64,000 bases of DNA from Eubacterium sp. (GCA_017450645.1 JAFSTE010000003.1:50241-114240), one strand, 5' to 3'. Numbered from the stretch's first letter, positions 16,063-24,723 are shown. A program made the numbers and translations. The notes: a model not told the origin generated them from the letters alone.

Positions 16063-16325
16063 TTATTCAGCAGCCTTAGCAAGGTCTCCCTTTGCGAATA
16101 CTGCAACTCTTACGTCCTTACCTGTACCGTTTGGCAGTACAACGGCGCCGCGTACCCGCTGGTCAGCGTGACGCGATTCAACGCCAAGACGAACGTGTAC
16201 CTCAACGGTTTCGTCAAACTTTGCCTTTGCTGTTTGTGATACAAGGTCAAGAGCCTCTTTAGTTGTGTATAAATTTGTACGGTCAATAAGCTTTGCACCG
16301 TCTGTATATTTTTTCCGTGTTTCAT
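16063..16325 (-). pseudogene. internally deleted, frameshifted copy of rplA
   Basis: This stretch matches the rplA gene at 19107-19811 at both ends but lacks 441 bp of its middle and 3' half. It keeps the ribosome site, the ATG (16325), most of the first ~85 codons with mainly conservative changes, and the last two Ala codons, Glu and stop. The junction reads TTCAGCAGCCTTAGC. In intact rplA the 8-mer TCAGCAGC occurs both at 19111-19118 and 19552-19559, so the deletion joined these two repeats. A one-base loss near codon 6 (TATTTCTTTCC became TATTTTTTCC) shifts the frame. Upstream sequence to about 16352 is also duplicated. Confidence 0.92.
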
Positions 16326-16432
16326 TATAAATTACCTCCAGTGGTTAATCGGCTTTGCCTCGCACAATTATGAACTCGATATTAAAACAATGAACAAACT
16401 TTGTTATAACTGTAAACAATTTTGCAGCTGTA

Positions 16433-16462
16433 TTGACATCAAATGTTAGGAGGGTATATAAT
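16433..16462 (+). promoter_or_regulatory. promoter of LRR paralog 2
   Basis: TTGACA (16433-16438), 18-bp spacer, TATAAT (16457-16462), about 130 bp before the ATG at 16594. It lies just beyond the duplicated rplA leader. Confidence 0.65.
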
Positions 16463-16522
16463 GATTATGCTGGACAAATTCAATAATATATGACTATTAT
16501 TTGCGTGTATTATTGAGTTGTT

Positions 16523-16566
16523 GCAGCGGTGGGCTAATTTTGCCCATAGCTGCATTTTGCTTTTTT
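16523..16566 (+). terminator. terminator-like hairpin in the 5' UTR of LRR paralog 2
   Basis: GCAGC and GGGC arms (16523-16534) pair with GCCC and GCTGC (16542-16553), followed by ATTTTGCTTTTTT. Its position between promoter and start codon suggests attenuation; no leader ligand class was recognised. Confidence 0.6.
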
Positions 16567-16593
16567 CAAAACTAATGAAAGGGAGTGAGATTT

Positions 16594-19062
16594 ATGAAAA
16601 AAGTGATTTCCATATTTTTATCGGCATTGATGCTGCTTAGCATTTTGTCAGTATTTAGTATTAACGCCTATGCGGCTGACAAAAAAGGTTTAGCTGGTAA
16701 AAATGCAACCTACACCTTTAATTCGTCAACGGGCGTGCTGACTATCAGCGGCAAAGGTAAAATATTTGATTTTGATTGGGCTAAGGATGACGAAGCCTGG
16801 GACGAATCACCGTTTTACAACAACAAAAAGATAAAAAAGATTGTAATTAAAAACGGTATTACAGGTATTAATGGCTTTGCGTTTTGTAACTGCACAGGGC
16901 TGAAAAGCATTTCAATCCCCAAGAGTGTTAAAAACATTTATGCAAGCGCTTTTGAGGGCTGCACCTCTATAACAAGCATTAAGGTCAGCAAAAAGAACAA
17001 GGTGTATGACAGCAGAAATGATTGTAATGCTATTATCAATACCAGAACAAAAAGACTGGTAAAGGGTTGTAATACTACCGTTATACCCGATACGGTTAAA
17101 AGTATTGAATACTACGCTTTTCAAAACTGTACAAAGCTCAAAAAGATTCATATTCCCAAAAGTGTAAAATATATTGATGAAAATGCGTTTGAAAATACAC
17201 CTGCGCTTGAAAAAATAACTGTTGCTAAGGGTAACGAAAACTATTACAGCAAAAAGGGCAGTAATGCAATTATCACAAAAGACCGTCGCATTGTTGTCGG
17301 CTGCAAAAATACTGTTATTCCCGACAACGTCAGGGGTATTTACGACTCAGCCTTTATTAACTGCAAGGGGTTGAAAAGCATTAAACTCGGCAGTAAGTTT
17401 AAGGACGATATCGGCTCTTATACCTTTAGGGGATGCTATAATCTTGAAAGCATTAAGGTATCAAAGGATAACCCGATATACGACAGCAGAAACAACTGCA
17501 ACGCTGTTATTAAAACAGCTTCAAACACGCTTGTTGTTGCTTGTAAAAATACGGTTATCCCCAACACGGTTGAAACCATTGGTAATTATGCTTTTTCAAG
17601 CCAAAATACCTGCCGCGATATTACTAAGATAAAAATCCCCGACAGCGTAACATATATTAACTGGTGCGCTTTTTATTCCTGCAAAAAGCTAAAGAGCGTT
17701 ACTTTTTCTAAAAATCTTGATATTATAGACTGCGGCGCATTTGACGGCTGCACCGCGCTTGAAAGCATTAACCTGCCCGAAAAGCTTAGAATTATTGCAC
17801 GCGGTGCATTCCATAATTGCCGAAAGCTTAAAAGCATCACTTTTCCCGACAGTCTTAAGCATATCGGTGTATCTTCTTTTGCCGCTTGCAGCAATCTTAA
17901 AAGTATATATATCGGCAAAAACATACAGTCGGTTAAAATGAGCGCATTTTCATATTGCCCCAAGCTTGAAAAAATTGAGGTCAGCCCCGAAAATACGACT
18001 TATGACAGCAGGGATAATTGCAACGCTATAGTCAGAACAAATATAAATGCGATTATGCTTGGCTGCAAAAATACTGTTATCCCGTCAAGCGTTACAACTA
18101 TTTTTAACAGCGCGTTCAGAGGCTGTAAAGAGCTTGAAAGTATAGAAATCCCTGAAAATATAACAACTATTAAAGTCGGCGCTTTTGCCGACTGCGTAAG
18201 CCTTACGGACATTAAGCTTCCGAGCGGGCTTGAAGTAATAGATTCTCATATGTTTGAAGGCTGTACAAGCTTAAAAAAGATTTATATTCCTAAATCTGTT
18301 AACAGTATCAGAGAGTATGCGTTTTCAGACTGCCCTAAGTTAAAGGTAATTGAGGTTTCTGACGAAAACGAAACCTTTGACAGCAGGGATAACTGCAATG
18401 CTGTTATAGATACCCAAACCAACACACTTGTAGCGGGCTGCACCGGCACAACTATTCCAGAAAGTGTAAAAACTATTGGCAAATCTGCCTTTACCAATTG
18501 CAAGGGACTTAAAGATATTACTATCCCTTACGGTGTAGAAACCATTAAAAGGTACTCTTTCTCAAGCTGTACAGACCTTAGGAGCGTTACTTTTAAAAAA
18601 TCACTTAAAAAAATTGAGCCCCAAGTGTTTACTAATTGCGTTAAGCTAAAAAGCATATATTATTCGGGTACACGCACCAATTGGGGAAAAATTGATATTG
18701 ATTACAAATATATAGAAGACGAATTAGGTACGTATTACACAAACGGCATGCTCAAAAAGGCGGTTGTATTTTATAATTCCTCGCCTCTTAAAGTTAAAAG
18801 TACAAAGCCGGTTACAAAGGGCTTTAAGGTTAAATGGAGCAAGCTAGGCGGCGCTAAGGGATATCAGATTCAGTACAGCACAAGTAGCAGCTTTAAAAAC
18901 GCCAAAAGGCTTACCGTAAAGGGCAACAAAACCTTTACCAAAACAGTTAAAAAGCTAAAGAAAAACAAAAAGTACTATGTCAGAGTCAGGGGTTACAAAA
19001 TCAAAAAAACAATTAAAACCTTCGGCGCTTGGTCACAGTATAAAACTGTTAAAACCAAATAA
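16594..19062 (+). CDS. secreted BspA-like leucine-rich-repeat protein with C-terminal FN3-like module (paralog 2)
   Basis: Also 822 residues, this protein matches paralog 1 in order: signal peptide (MKKVISIFLSALMLLSIL...AYA), TFNSSTGVLTISGKGKIFDF segment, BspA-type LRRs with five DSRxNCNAI-type blocks, and a basic FN3-like C-terminal module. ATG 16594 is chosen over a GTG at 16585 because AAAGGGAG precedes it, as in paralog 1. The LRR parts have diverged clearly, whereas the last ~310 bp are nearly identical between the paralogs, suggesting recent gene conversion or selection on that module. Together with the broken rplA copy, this shows a tandem duplication of an LRR-rplA unit. The ligand is unknown. 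Confidence 0.88.
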   Translation: MKKVISIFLSALMLLSILSVFSINAYAADKKGLAGKNATYTFNSSTGVLTISGKGKIFDFDWAKDDEAWDESPFYNNKKIKKIVIKNGITGINGFAFCNCTGLKSISIPKSVKNIYASAFEGCTSITSIKVSKKNKVYDSRNDCNAIINTRTKRLVKGCNTTVIPDTVKSIEYYAFQNCTKLKKIHIPKSVKYIDENAFENTPALEKITVAKGNENYYSKKGSNAIITKDRRIVVGCKNTVIPDNVRGIYDSAFINCKGLKSIKLGSKFKDDIGSYTFRGCYNLESIKVSKDNPIYDSRNNCNAVIKTASNTLVVACKNTVIPNTVETIGNYAFSSQNTCRDITKIKIPDSVTYINWCAFYSCKKLKSVTFSKNLDIIDCGAFDGCTALESINLPEKLRIIARGAFHNCRKLKSITFPDSLKHIGVSSFAACSNLKSIYIGKNIQSVKMSAFSYCPKLEKIEVSPENTTYDSRDNCNAIVRTNINAIMLGCKNTVIPSSVTTIFNSAFRGCKELESIEIPENITTIKVGAFADCVSLTDIKLPSGLEVIDSHMFEGCTSLKKIYIPKSVNSIREYAFSDCPKLKVIEVSDENETFDSRDNCNAVIDTQTNTLVAGCTGTTIPESVKTIGKSAFTNCKGLKDITIPYGVETIKRYSFSSCTDLRSVTFKKSLKKIEPQVFTNCVKLKSIYYSGTRTNWGKIDIDYKYIEDELGTYYTNGMLKKAVVFYNSSPLKVKSTKPVTKGFKVKWSKLGGAKGYQIQYSTSSSFKNAKRLTVKGNKTFTKTVKKLKKNKKYYVRVRGYKIKKTIKTFGAWSQYKTVKTK

Positions 19063-19068
19063 AAAATA

Positions 19069-19098
19069 AAAAGCAATCGCAAAAGCGATTGCTTTTTA
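19069..19098. terminator. terminator between LRR paralog 2 and rplA
   Basis: AAAAGCAATCGC-AAAA-GCGATTGCTTTT, flanked by A and T runs, so it can serve both convergent genes. It is duplicated from or to 16025-16054. Confidence 0.85.
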
Positions 19099-19106
19099 AA
19101 TGTCTG

Positions 19107-19811
19107 TTATTCAGCAGCGTTTGAGCCTACCTTATTCGGGTTGATTCTTACGCCGGGGCCCATTGTTGAAGCAACTGCGCAGGACTTGATGTACTGTCCC
19201 TTTGCTGCTTCCGGCTTAGCCTTGATGATAGCGTCGAGGAGAGTGTTGAAGTTCTCCATAAGCTTGTCTGTACCAAACGAAACCTTACCGATTGGGCAGT
19301 GAATAATATTTGTTTTGTCAAGACGGTATTCAATCTTACCTGCCTTAGCCTCCTGAACAGCCTTAGCAACATCGGGTGTTACCGTGCCAGCCTTAGGTGA
19401 CGGCATAAGACCACGAGGACCGAGAACCTTACCGAGTCTACCAACGAATCCCATCATATCGGGAGAAGCGATAGCTACATCGAAGTCCATCCAGCCGCCC
19501 TGAATCTTAGTAACGAGGTCAGCATCGCCGACTACATCTGCGCCTGCCTCCTCAGCAGCCTTAGCAAGGTCGCCCTTAGCGAAAACTGCAACTCTTACAT
19601 CCTTACCTGTACCGTTAGGAAGTACAACAGCGCCGCGAACCTGCTGGTCAGCGTGACGGGAGTCAACGCCGAGACGAACATGAACCTCAACGGTTTCGTC
19701 GAACTTAGCCTTAGCGGTCTGACCTACAAGGTCAAGAGCCTCTTTAGTTGTGTATAAATTTGTACGGTCAATAAGCTTTGCACCGTCTGTATATTTCTTT
19801 CCGTGTTTCAT
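19107..19811 (-). CDS. rplA: 50S ribosomal protein L1
   Basis: The 234-residue product is a full-length L1: N-terminal domain with [20 protein letters not shown], central domain with [24 protein letters not shown], and C-terminal part with [20 protein letters not shown]. It binds 23S rRNA at the L1 stalk and helps move tRNA from the E site. It follows rplK by 47 bp with a GGAGG ribosome site. In most Firmicutes rplJ comes next; here two plus-strand LRR genes and a broken rplA copy intervene, so transcription should stop at the hairpin at 19069-19098. Confidence 0.97.
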   Translation of the reverse strand: MKHGKKYTDGAKLIDRTNLYTTKEALDLVGQTAKAKFDETVEVHVRLGVDSRHADQQVRGAVVLPNGTGKDVRVAVFAKGDLAKAAEEAGADVVGDADLVTKIQGGWMDFDVAIASPDMMGFVGRLGKVLGPRGLMPSPKAGTVTPDVAKAVQEAKAGKIEYRLDKTNIIHCPIGKVSFGTDKLMENFNTLLDAIIKAKPEAAKGQYIKSCAVASTMGPGVRINPNKVGSNAAE

Positions 19812-19858
19812 ATAAATTACCTCCAGTGGTTAATCGGATTTTTCCTCCCACAAGGGAA

Positions 19859-20284
19859 TTAGTCTTCTACTACTATACCCATGCTGCGAGCTGTACCTGC
19901 TATCATTGACATAGCGGATTCGATGTTTGCAGCGTTAAGGTCGGGCATTTTTGTCTCAGCAATCTTCTGTACATCAGCCTTGGATATTGTTGCAACCTTG
20001 TCCTTGTTAGGAACACCTGATGCCTTGTCAATACCGCAAGCCTTCTTAATAAGAACTGCTGCAGGCGGTGTCTTTGTTACGAATGTGAATGAACGGTCCT
20101 CATAAACTGTGATTACAACAGGGATGATAAGACCTGCGTCATTCTTTGTTCTGTCGTTAAACTCTTTTGTGAAAGCTACGATGTTAACACCGTGCTGACC
20201 GAGTGCAGGACCAACCGGTGGCGCCGGTGTTGCTTTGCCTGCAGGGATTTGAAGTTTAATTAAACCTACTACCTTTTGAGCCAT
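19859..20284 (-). CDS. rplK: 50S ribosomal protein L11
   Basis: The 141-residue product begins [20 protein letters not shown] and contains [14 protein letters not shown], the family signature. The C-terminal rRNA-binding domain has [13 protein letters not shown]-like and [11 protein letters not shown] segments. L11 forms the base of the GTPase-associated centre with L10 and is needed for RelA activation in species that have it. It has AGGAGG before the ATG and lies between nusG and rplA as usual. Confidence 0.97.
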   Translation of the reverse strand: MAQKVVGLIKLQIPAGKATPAPPVGPALGQHGVNIVAFTKEFNDRTKNDAGLIIPVVITVYEDRSFTFVTKTPPAAVLIKKACGIDKASGVPNKDKVATISKADVQKIAETKMPDLNAANIESAMSMIAGTARSMGIVVED

Positions 20285-20411
20285 AATTATTTCCTCCTAA
20301 ATAATGTGGTAAATTGCGGAGAAAAACGAAAAATCGTTTTATTCCTCCCACTCATAAGATGATATAAATACCACCTTACGGTAAATGCGGCATAGCCGCT
20401 GATTACTTAAA

Positions 20412-20936
20412 TTAGTCTTTAACCTTTTCAAGCTGGTCAAGCTCGAAATCAACGGATGTATCTCTGCCGAACATCGATACAGTAACCTGTACGCTGTTAT
20501 TAGCAGCGTCGATAGAATCAACTGTACCCGAAAAGCCTTCGAGCGGTCCGTCGATAACGTTAACCGTGTCGCCAACCTCGTAGTTGACTTCAACAGATAC
20601 CTTTTCTACGCCGAGGTTCTTAATCTCTTCCTCGGTGAGCGGTACAGGCTTACCCTCAGGGCCTACAAAGCCTGCGCAGCCTCTTGTGTTACGAACTACA
20701 TACCAGGTGTCGTCAGTCATAACCATTTTAATAAGAAGGTAAGAGGGGAATATCTTTCTCTCGTACTCTTTCTTAGTGCCGTCGTCCTTAACCTCGACTA
20801 CTGTTTCCGTAGGAACAATAATCTCCTGAATAAGGTCGGACAGGTTACGGTTTTGCACCTTTAGCTTAAGGTCGCTTGCAACCTTGTTTTCGTAACCCGA
20901 AAAGGTATGGGCAACATACCATTTTGCTTCTTCCAT
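20412..20936 (-). CDS. nusG: transcription elongation factor NusG
   Basis: The 174-residue product has the N-terminal NGN domain (KWYVAHTFSGYENKVA, FPSYLLIKMVMTDDTWYVVRNTRGCAGFVG) and the C-terminal KOW domain (VGDTVNVIDGPLEGFSGTVDSID). It binds RNA polymerase and couples transcription to translation or termination. Length and both domains are standard. It lies 11 bp after secE and 127 bp before rplK; the intervening gap holds no gene, only AT-rich sequence and ribosome-site-like motifs. Confidence 0.97.
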   Translation of the reverse strand: MEEAKWYVAHTFSGYENKVASDLKLKVQNRNLSDLIQEIIVPTETVVEVKDDGTKKEYERKIFPSYLLIKMVMTDDTWYVVRNTRGCAGFVGPEGKPVPLTEEEIKNLGVEKVSVEVNYEVGDTVNVIDGPLEGFSGTVDSIDAANNSVQVTVSMFGRDTSVDFELDQLEKVKD

Positions 20937-20947
20937 AATAAGCCTCC

Positions 20948-21367
20948 TTATTCGGCAGCTTTTGTGGTTGTTTCGGTTGTTGCAGCAGTAGTGTCAGCCT
21001 CAGTAGACTCTTCGAGAGCCTCTGCGGTTGTCTGTTCGGTTGTTTCCTCTGCAGCAGCAGTCGTTGTAGTTGTCTCTGCAAGGTTTTTAATACCCTTCAT
21101 ACCGGCTGAAAGCGCCTGGTCAATACCGAAGATTATTACACCGAGAATAAGAATTACTACGAGAACTACAATAGTGTTCTTAAATACTTCTTTAGCTTTA
21201 GGCCAGATTACCTTTTTGCCCTCGCTTCTTACGCTCTTGAAAAATGCCGCCATTGACTTGAAGGGGTTCTTTTTAGCCTTTTTATCAGACTTTTTGTCAG
21301 ACTTTTTACCCGACTTGCTGTCGGATTTTTTAGCAGCTGACTTTTTATTCTTCTTATCTTCAGCCAT
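20948..21367 (-). CDS. secE: preprotein translocase subunit SecE with Thr-rich tail
   Basis: The 139-residue protein has a Lys/Ser-rich cytoplasmic head, the conserved SecE motif (SVRSEGKKVIWPKAKEVFKN) and one transmembrane segment (about 65-84). SecE stabilises SecY in the secretion channel. Most SecE proteins end shortly after the membrane segment. This one continues for about 45 residues of Thr, Glu and Ala (starting ETTTTTAAAEETTEQ). With usual topology the tail lies outside the membrane, resembling the Thr-rich linkers of secreted clostridial proteins. ATG 21367 follows GGAGG; a longer frame to 21427 overlaps rpmG and is rejected. Confidence 0.93.
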   Translation of the reverse strand: MAEDKKNKKSAAKKSDSKSGKKSDKKSDKKAKKNPFKSMAAFFKSVRSEGKKVIWPKAKEVFKNTIVVLVVILILGVIIFGIDQALSAGMKGIKNLAETTTTTAAAEETTEQTTAEALEESTEADTTAATTETTTKAAE

Positions 21368-21381
21368 TTTTCTCCCTCCGC

Positions 21382-21531
21382 TTACTTTGTTTCTCTGTGA
21401 AGAGTGTGCTTCTTGCAGAATGGACAATACTTGTTCATCTCAAGTCTGTCTGGTGTGTTTTTCTTGTTTTTCATTGTGTTGTAGTTGCGTTGTTTGCATT
21501 CAGTGCATGCTAAAGTTATCTTAACTCTCAT
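21382..21531 (-). CDS. rpmG: 50S ribosomal protein L33
   Basis: This short gene translates to 49 residues starting [17 protein letters not shown], with two CxxC pairs (CTEC, CPFC) of the zinc-binding type of L33 and the C-terminal [10 protein letters not shown] typical of the family. AGGAGG stands 7-8 nt before the ATG. It heads the rpmG-secE-nusG-rplK-rplA operon, the usual order in Firmicutes, and its stop lies 14 bp before secE. Confidence 0.96.
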   Translation of the reverse strand: MRVKITLACTECKQRNYNTMKNKKNTPDRLEMNKYCPFCKKHTLHRETK

Positions 21532-21644
21532 TTTGGCACCTCCTATTTAAATTTCGATGAATATCTCCCTCGTCGTCTTTAATACAACGCATATTAAAGC
21601 ATTCAAATTGGGCAAAAAAATAAAACCCAAAACGAGGTATAGAC

Positions 21645-21673
21645 AATATACCACAATGCGCCCTAATAGTCAA
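21645..21673 (-). promoter_or_regulatory. promoter of the rpmG-secE-nusG-rplK-rplA operon
   Basis: TTGACT (21668-21673) and TATATT (21645-21650) on the minus strand with a 17-bp spacer. The resulting 5' UTR of about 105 nt is AT-rich and contains CCTCGT / ACGAGG arms. Confidence 0.7.
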
Positions 21674-21832
21674 GCACTTTTTTAAAGTATTTTTAATTTA
21701 CCTTTATATAGTAATTATAAGGAATTATTACACAATATATGTAAGCGAAAAATGGCGCCCGCTTAAAAATGCTTGCTTTTTGGGACGATTTATATTAGTA
21801 TTGTAGGGAAGTTTAAATTATTGAGGATGTTT

Positions 21833-22939
21833 ATGGACACTGTAATAATAGGCGGCGGCGCGTCCGGAATTGTATGCGCCATAAGAATAAAACAGAATAA
21901 TCCCGACATTAATGTTACGGTGCTCGAGCATCTTGATGAAGCGTGTAAAAAAATTCACGCCACAGGCAACGGCAGGTGTAACATCACTAATAAAAATGCC
22001 GACGGATTTGAGGTAACAAGGGACTTTTTTGAGTCTATCGGTCTTATGCTGCGCGACAGTGGCGAGGGCAGGTGCTACCCCTATTCAAATCAGGCGTCGA
22101 GCGTTGTGTGCGTTATGCTTTCGGCTTGCGAAAAGCTGGGCGTTAAAATCGTTACTAATTGTGATGTAAAAAAGATTGAAAAGCTTGAAAATCAGTTTAA
22201 TATTTTCAGCGACAAGGGCGTTTTTATCTGCGATAATTTAGTGCTTGCAACGGGCGGCAGGGCGCAAAGTTCGCTCGGCTCGGATGGCAGCGGATACGAG
22301 CTTGCAAAAACCTTTGGACACACCGTTTCTCAGCTTTCACCCGCGCTGGTGCAGCTTAAATCCTCAACCAAAAATTGCAGGGCGCTCAAGGGCGTGCGCG
22401 CAAAGTGTAACGTAAGGATAGAAACTAACGGCACCGTTACGGGCGAGGAATTCGGAGAACTGCTTTTTACCGAGTACGGACTAAGCGGAATTGTTATAAT
22501 GAATTTAAGCGAAAAAATCAGCGACCTTAAGCTGAAAAGCGGCGAGGAGAGAAGCCTTGCGGTCATTGATTTTGTACCCGAAATGAGCGAGCAGGAGCTA
22601 AACGAGCACTACGCTAAGTTCCATAGCTTTGACGGTATTTTACCGCATAAGCTGTGCGCGATTTTGTCGCGTCAGACCGACGGAGATGTGTCGAAAATCG
22701 CTAAATATATGAAGAACTGGCGCGTGATTATTACGGGCACGAAGGGCTATGAATATGCCCAGATTACAAAGGGCGGCGTTAAGCGCGACGAGCTTGACGA
22801 AAGCTTTGAGTCTAAACTCTGCGACAACCTTTACATAATCGGCGAGCTTACCGATAATCAGTATAAATGCGGCGGATTTAACCTCGACTTCGCCTTTAAC
22901 AGCGGAATCAAAGCAGCCGATAAGATTGCGCGAGCGTAG
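21833..22939 (+). CDS. HI0933-like flavoprotein (NAD(P)/FAD-dependent oxidoreductase)
   Basis: The 368-residue product has an N-terminal dinucleotide-binding motif (TVIIGGGASGIVCAIRI) and the HI0933/BaiN-family motif CKKIHATGNGRCNITN. The C-terminus GELTDNQYKCGGFNLDFAFNSGIKA is the family's FAD-contacting end. ATG 21833 is chosen because TGAGG precedes it and the motif starts immediately. Related clostridial BaiN-type proteins are flavoproteins of mostly unknown substrate. The next gene, after a repeat element, is another FAD protein; co-regulation is possible, but the repeat intervenes. Confidence 0.88.
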   Translation: MDTVIIGGGASGIVCAIRIKQNNPDINVTVLEHLDEACKKIHATGNGRCNITNKNADGFEVTRDFFESIGLMLRDSGEGRCYPYSNQASSVVCVMLSACEKLGVKIVTNCDVKKIEKLENQFNIFSDKGVFICDNLVLATGGRAQSSLGSDGSGYELAKTFGHTVSQLSPALVQLKSSTKNCRALKGVRAKCNVRIETNGTVTGEEFGELLFTEYGLSGIVIMNLSEKISDLKLKSGEERSLAVIDFVPEMSEQELNEHYAKFHSFDGILPHKLCAILSRQTDGDVSKIAKYMKNWRVIITGTKGYEYAQITKGGVKRDELDESFESKLCDNLYIIGELTDNQYKCGGFNLDFAFNSGIKAADKIARA

Positions 22940-23116
22940 CGAGAAACTGATTTGCTCCCCTTGTTAAAGGGGAGATGTCACGAAGTGACAGAGGGGATGC
23001 TCAACGCCTTTTAAGAGGTGTTGAAAATCTGATTGCTTGGTTTTAGTATTCGTTAAATCGAGCGACCATCCCTCCACCGCAAGCGGTCCCCCTCCCTTTG
23101 GCAAGGGAGGCAATAA
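22930..23116. repeat. composite palindromic intergenic repeat, copy C
   Basis: It has the same architecture as copies A and B: left arm GCTCCCCTTGTTAAAGGGGA with TGTCACGAAGTGACAGAGGG, centre with GATTGCTTGGTTTTAGTATTCG, right arm GACCATCCCTCCACCGCAAG through CCCTTTGGCAAGGGAGG. It fills the space between two flavoprotein genes and starts within the last codons of the first. Confidence 0.85.
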
Positions 23117-23126
23117 GGATAAAAAT

Positions 23127-24722
23127 ATGATTAGAATTAACGAACTTAAGCTGTCGCTCGACGACTGCGAGGAGCTTTTGCGCCGGAAGGCGGCAAAGGC
23201 TCTTAAAATTAACGAAAAGTACATAAAAAGCCTTACGATTTTCAAAAAAAGCGTTGACGCAAGGCGCAAGGACGATGTTCATTTTACCTACAGCGTCGAT
23301 GTTGAAATCGCGCTCGACGAGCAGCAGATTGTAAGGAAATGCAAGTCGAACAAGGTTAGTATCGTTACGCCCTATGTCTACGAAAAGCCCGAAAATAAAA
23401 GGGTTTCGGACTTTCGTCCCGTTATTGTAGGCTTCGGTCCTGCGGGTATGCTCGCGGGTATCGTGCTTGCCGAAGCGGGTCTGCGCCCGATAATTTTAGA
23501 GCGCGGCAAGGACATTGACTCAAGACAAAAAGATGTTAACGAATTCTGGACAAAGGCTAAGCTCGACGAGGAGTCTAATGTGCAGTTCGGCGAGGGCGGC
23601 GCTGGCACTTTTTCGGACGGTAAGCTCACTACGGGCATAAAAAGTCCGTTTATCCGCAAGGTCTTGCAGGAGCTTTACGAGGCGGGCGCGCCCGAAGAAA
23701 TATTGTATTCGTCTAAGCCGCATATCGGCACCGACAGGCTTGCTGTTGTGGTTAAAAATATCCGCAAAAAGATTGAGCGCCTCGGCGGCGAAGTGCTGCT
23801 TGAATGCAAGCTTGAAAAGCTGCACGTTGCAAACGGTTTTGTGCACGGCGTCAGGTATACGCACCGCGGTGAAACCGTTGATATAGAGACCGACAGCGTA
23901 ATTATGGCTATCGGTCACAGTGCGCGCGACACCGTTGAAATGCTGTATAATCTCGGCGTTGAAATTCTTCAAAAACCGTTTTCGGTAGGCGCGAGAATTG
24001 AGCACCCGCAGAGCCTTATTAACAAGGCGCAGTATGGTAAATTTGCGGGGCATAAAGCGCTTGGCGCAGCGGATTATAAGCTTTCGTGCCACGGCTTGCA
24101 CGAAAGGGGAGCGTACACATTTTGTATGTGTCCCGGCGGTACGGTTGTAGCTGCCGCGAGCGAAAAGGGCGGCGTTATCGTAAACGGTATGAGCTCGCTT
24201 GCGCGCGACGGCGAAAACGCAAATTCAGCGCTTCTTGTAGGTATTGAGCCAAAGGATTTTCCAAGCGAGCACCCGCTTGCAGGCATATACTATCAGCGTG
24301 AGATTGAAAACAGGGCGTTCGAGCTTGCGGGCGGCGATTACAAAGCTCCTGCGCAGCTTGTCGGCGACTTCCTTAAAAATGAAAAAAGCGCCGCTCTCGG
24401 CGATGTTGAGCCGACATATCCTATCGGCGTAACGCTTACTAATCTCGGCGACTGTCTGCCCGAAAAGGTAACGCACACAATGCGTTCGGCGATTGCAGAG
24501 ATGGACAAAAAGCTGAACGGTTTTGCGCTTTACGACGCGGTACTGACCGCTCCCGAAACGAGGAGCTCAAGCTCCGTTCGCATTGTTCGTGACGAGTTTT
24601 TGCAGTGCAATATTATGGGCGTCTATCCCTGCGGTGAAGGCGCGGGATATGCGGGCGGCATAGTGTCCGCAGCGGTGGACGGCATTAAATGCGCGCACGC
24701 CGTACTAAGCGACGAGCACTGA
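23127..24722 (+). CDS. FAD-dependent protein / NAD(P)-FAD oxidoreductase
   Basis: The 531-residue product begins MIRINELKLSLDDCEELLRR, an N-terminal ~90-residue region typical of this clostridial family, then an FAD-binding motif (PVIVGFGPAGMLAGIVLAEAG). Further family features are NVQFGEGGAGTFSDGKLTTG, GHSARDTVEMLYNLGVE and the C-terminal GVYPCGEGAGYAGGIVSAAVDG. It is the widespread 'FAD-dependent protein' (YtfP-related) family, whose substrate is unknown. The start at 23127 has AAGGA upstream; the earlier in-frame ATG lies in the repeat and is rejected. Confidence 0.88.
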   Translation: MIRINELKLSLDDCEELLRRKAAKALKINEKYIKSLTIFKKSVDARRKDDVHFTYSVDVEIALDEQQIVRKCKSNKVSIVTPYVYEKPENKRVSDFRPVIVGFGPAGMLAGIVLAEAGLRPIILERGKDIDSRQKDVNEFWTKAKLDEESNVQFGEGGAGTFSDGKLTTGIKSPFIRKVLQELYEAGAPEEILYSSKPHIGTDRLAVVVKNIRKKIERLGGEVLLECKLEKLHVANGFVHGVRYTHRGETVDIETDSVIMAIGHSARDTVEMLYNLGVEILQKPFSVGARIEHPQSLINKAQYGKFAGHKALGAADYKLSCHGLHERGAYTFCMCPGGTVVAAASEKGGVIVNGMSSLARDGENANSALLVGIEPKDFPSEHPLAGIYYQREIENRAFELAGGDYKAPAQLVGDFLKNEKSAALGDVEPTYPIGVTLTNLGDCLPEKVTHTMRSAIAEMDKKLNGFALYDAVLTAPETRSSSSVRIVRDEFLQCNIMGVYPCGEGAGYAGGIVSAAVDGIKCAHAVLSDEH

Positions 24723-24723
24723 G

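Noticed and set aside
16110-16325. 71-codon minus-strand frame as a gene of its own
   Set aside because: It is the frameshifted reading of the broken rplA copy.
16461-16493. Ten-codon leader peptide (MIMLDKFNNI) with AGGAGG before the hairpin of LRR paralog 2
   Set aside because: Its ribosome site lies upstream of, and its start inside, the -10 box of the best promoter, so both cannot be used; there is no regulatory codon pattern.
20948-21427. Longer secE start
   Set aside because: It would overlap rpmG on the same strand and has no ribosome site; ATG 21367 has GGAGG.
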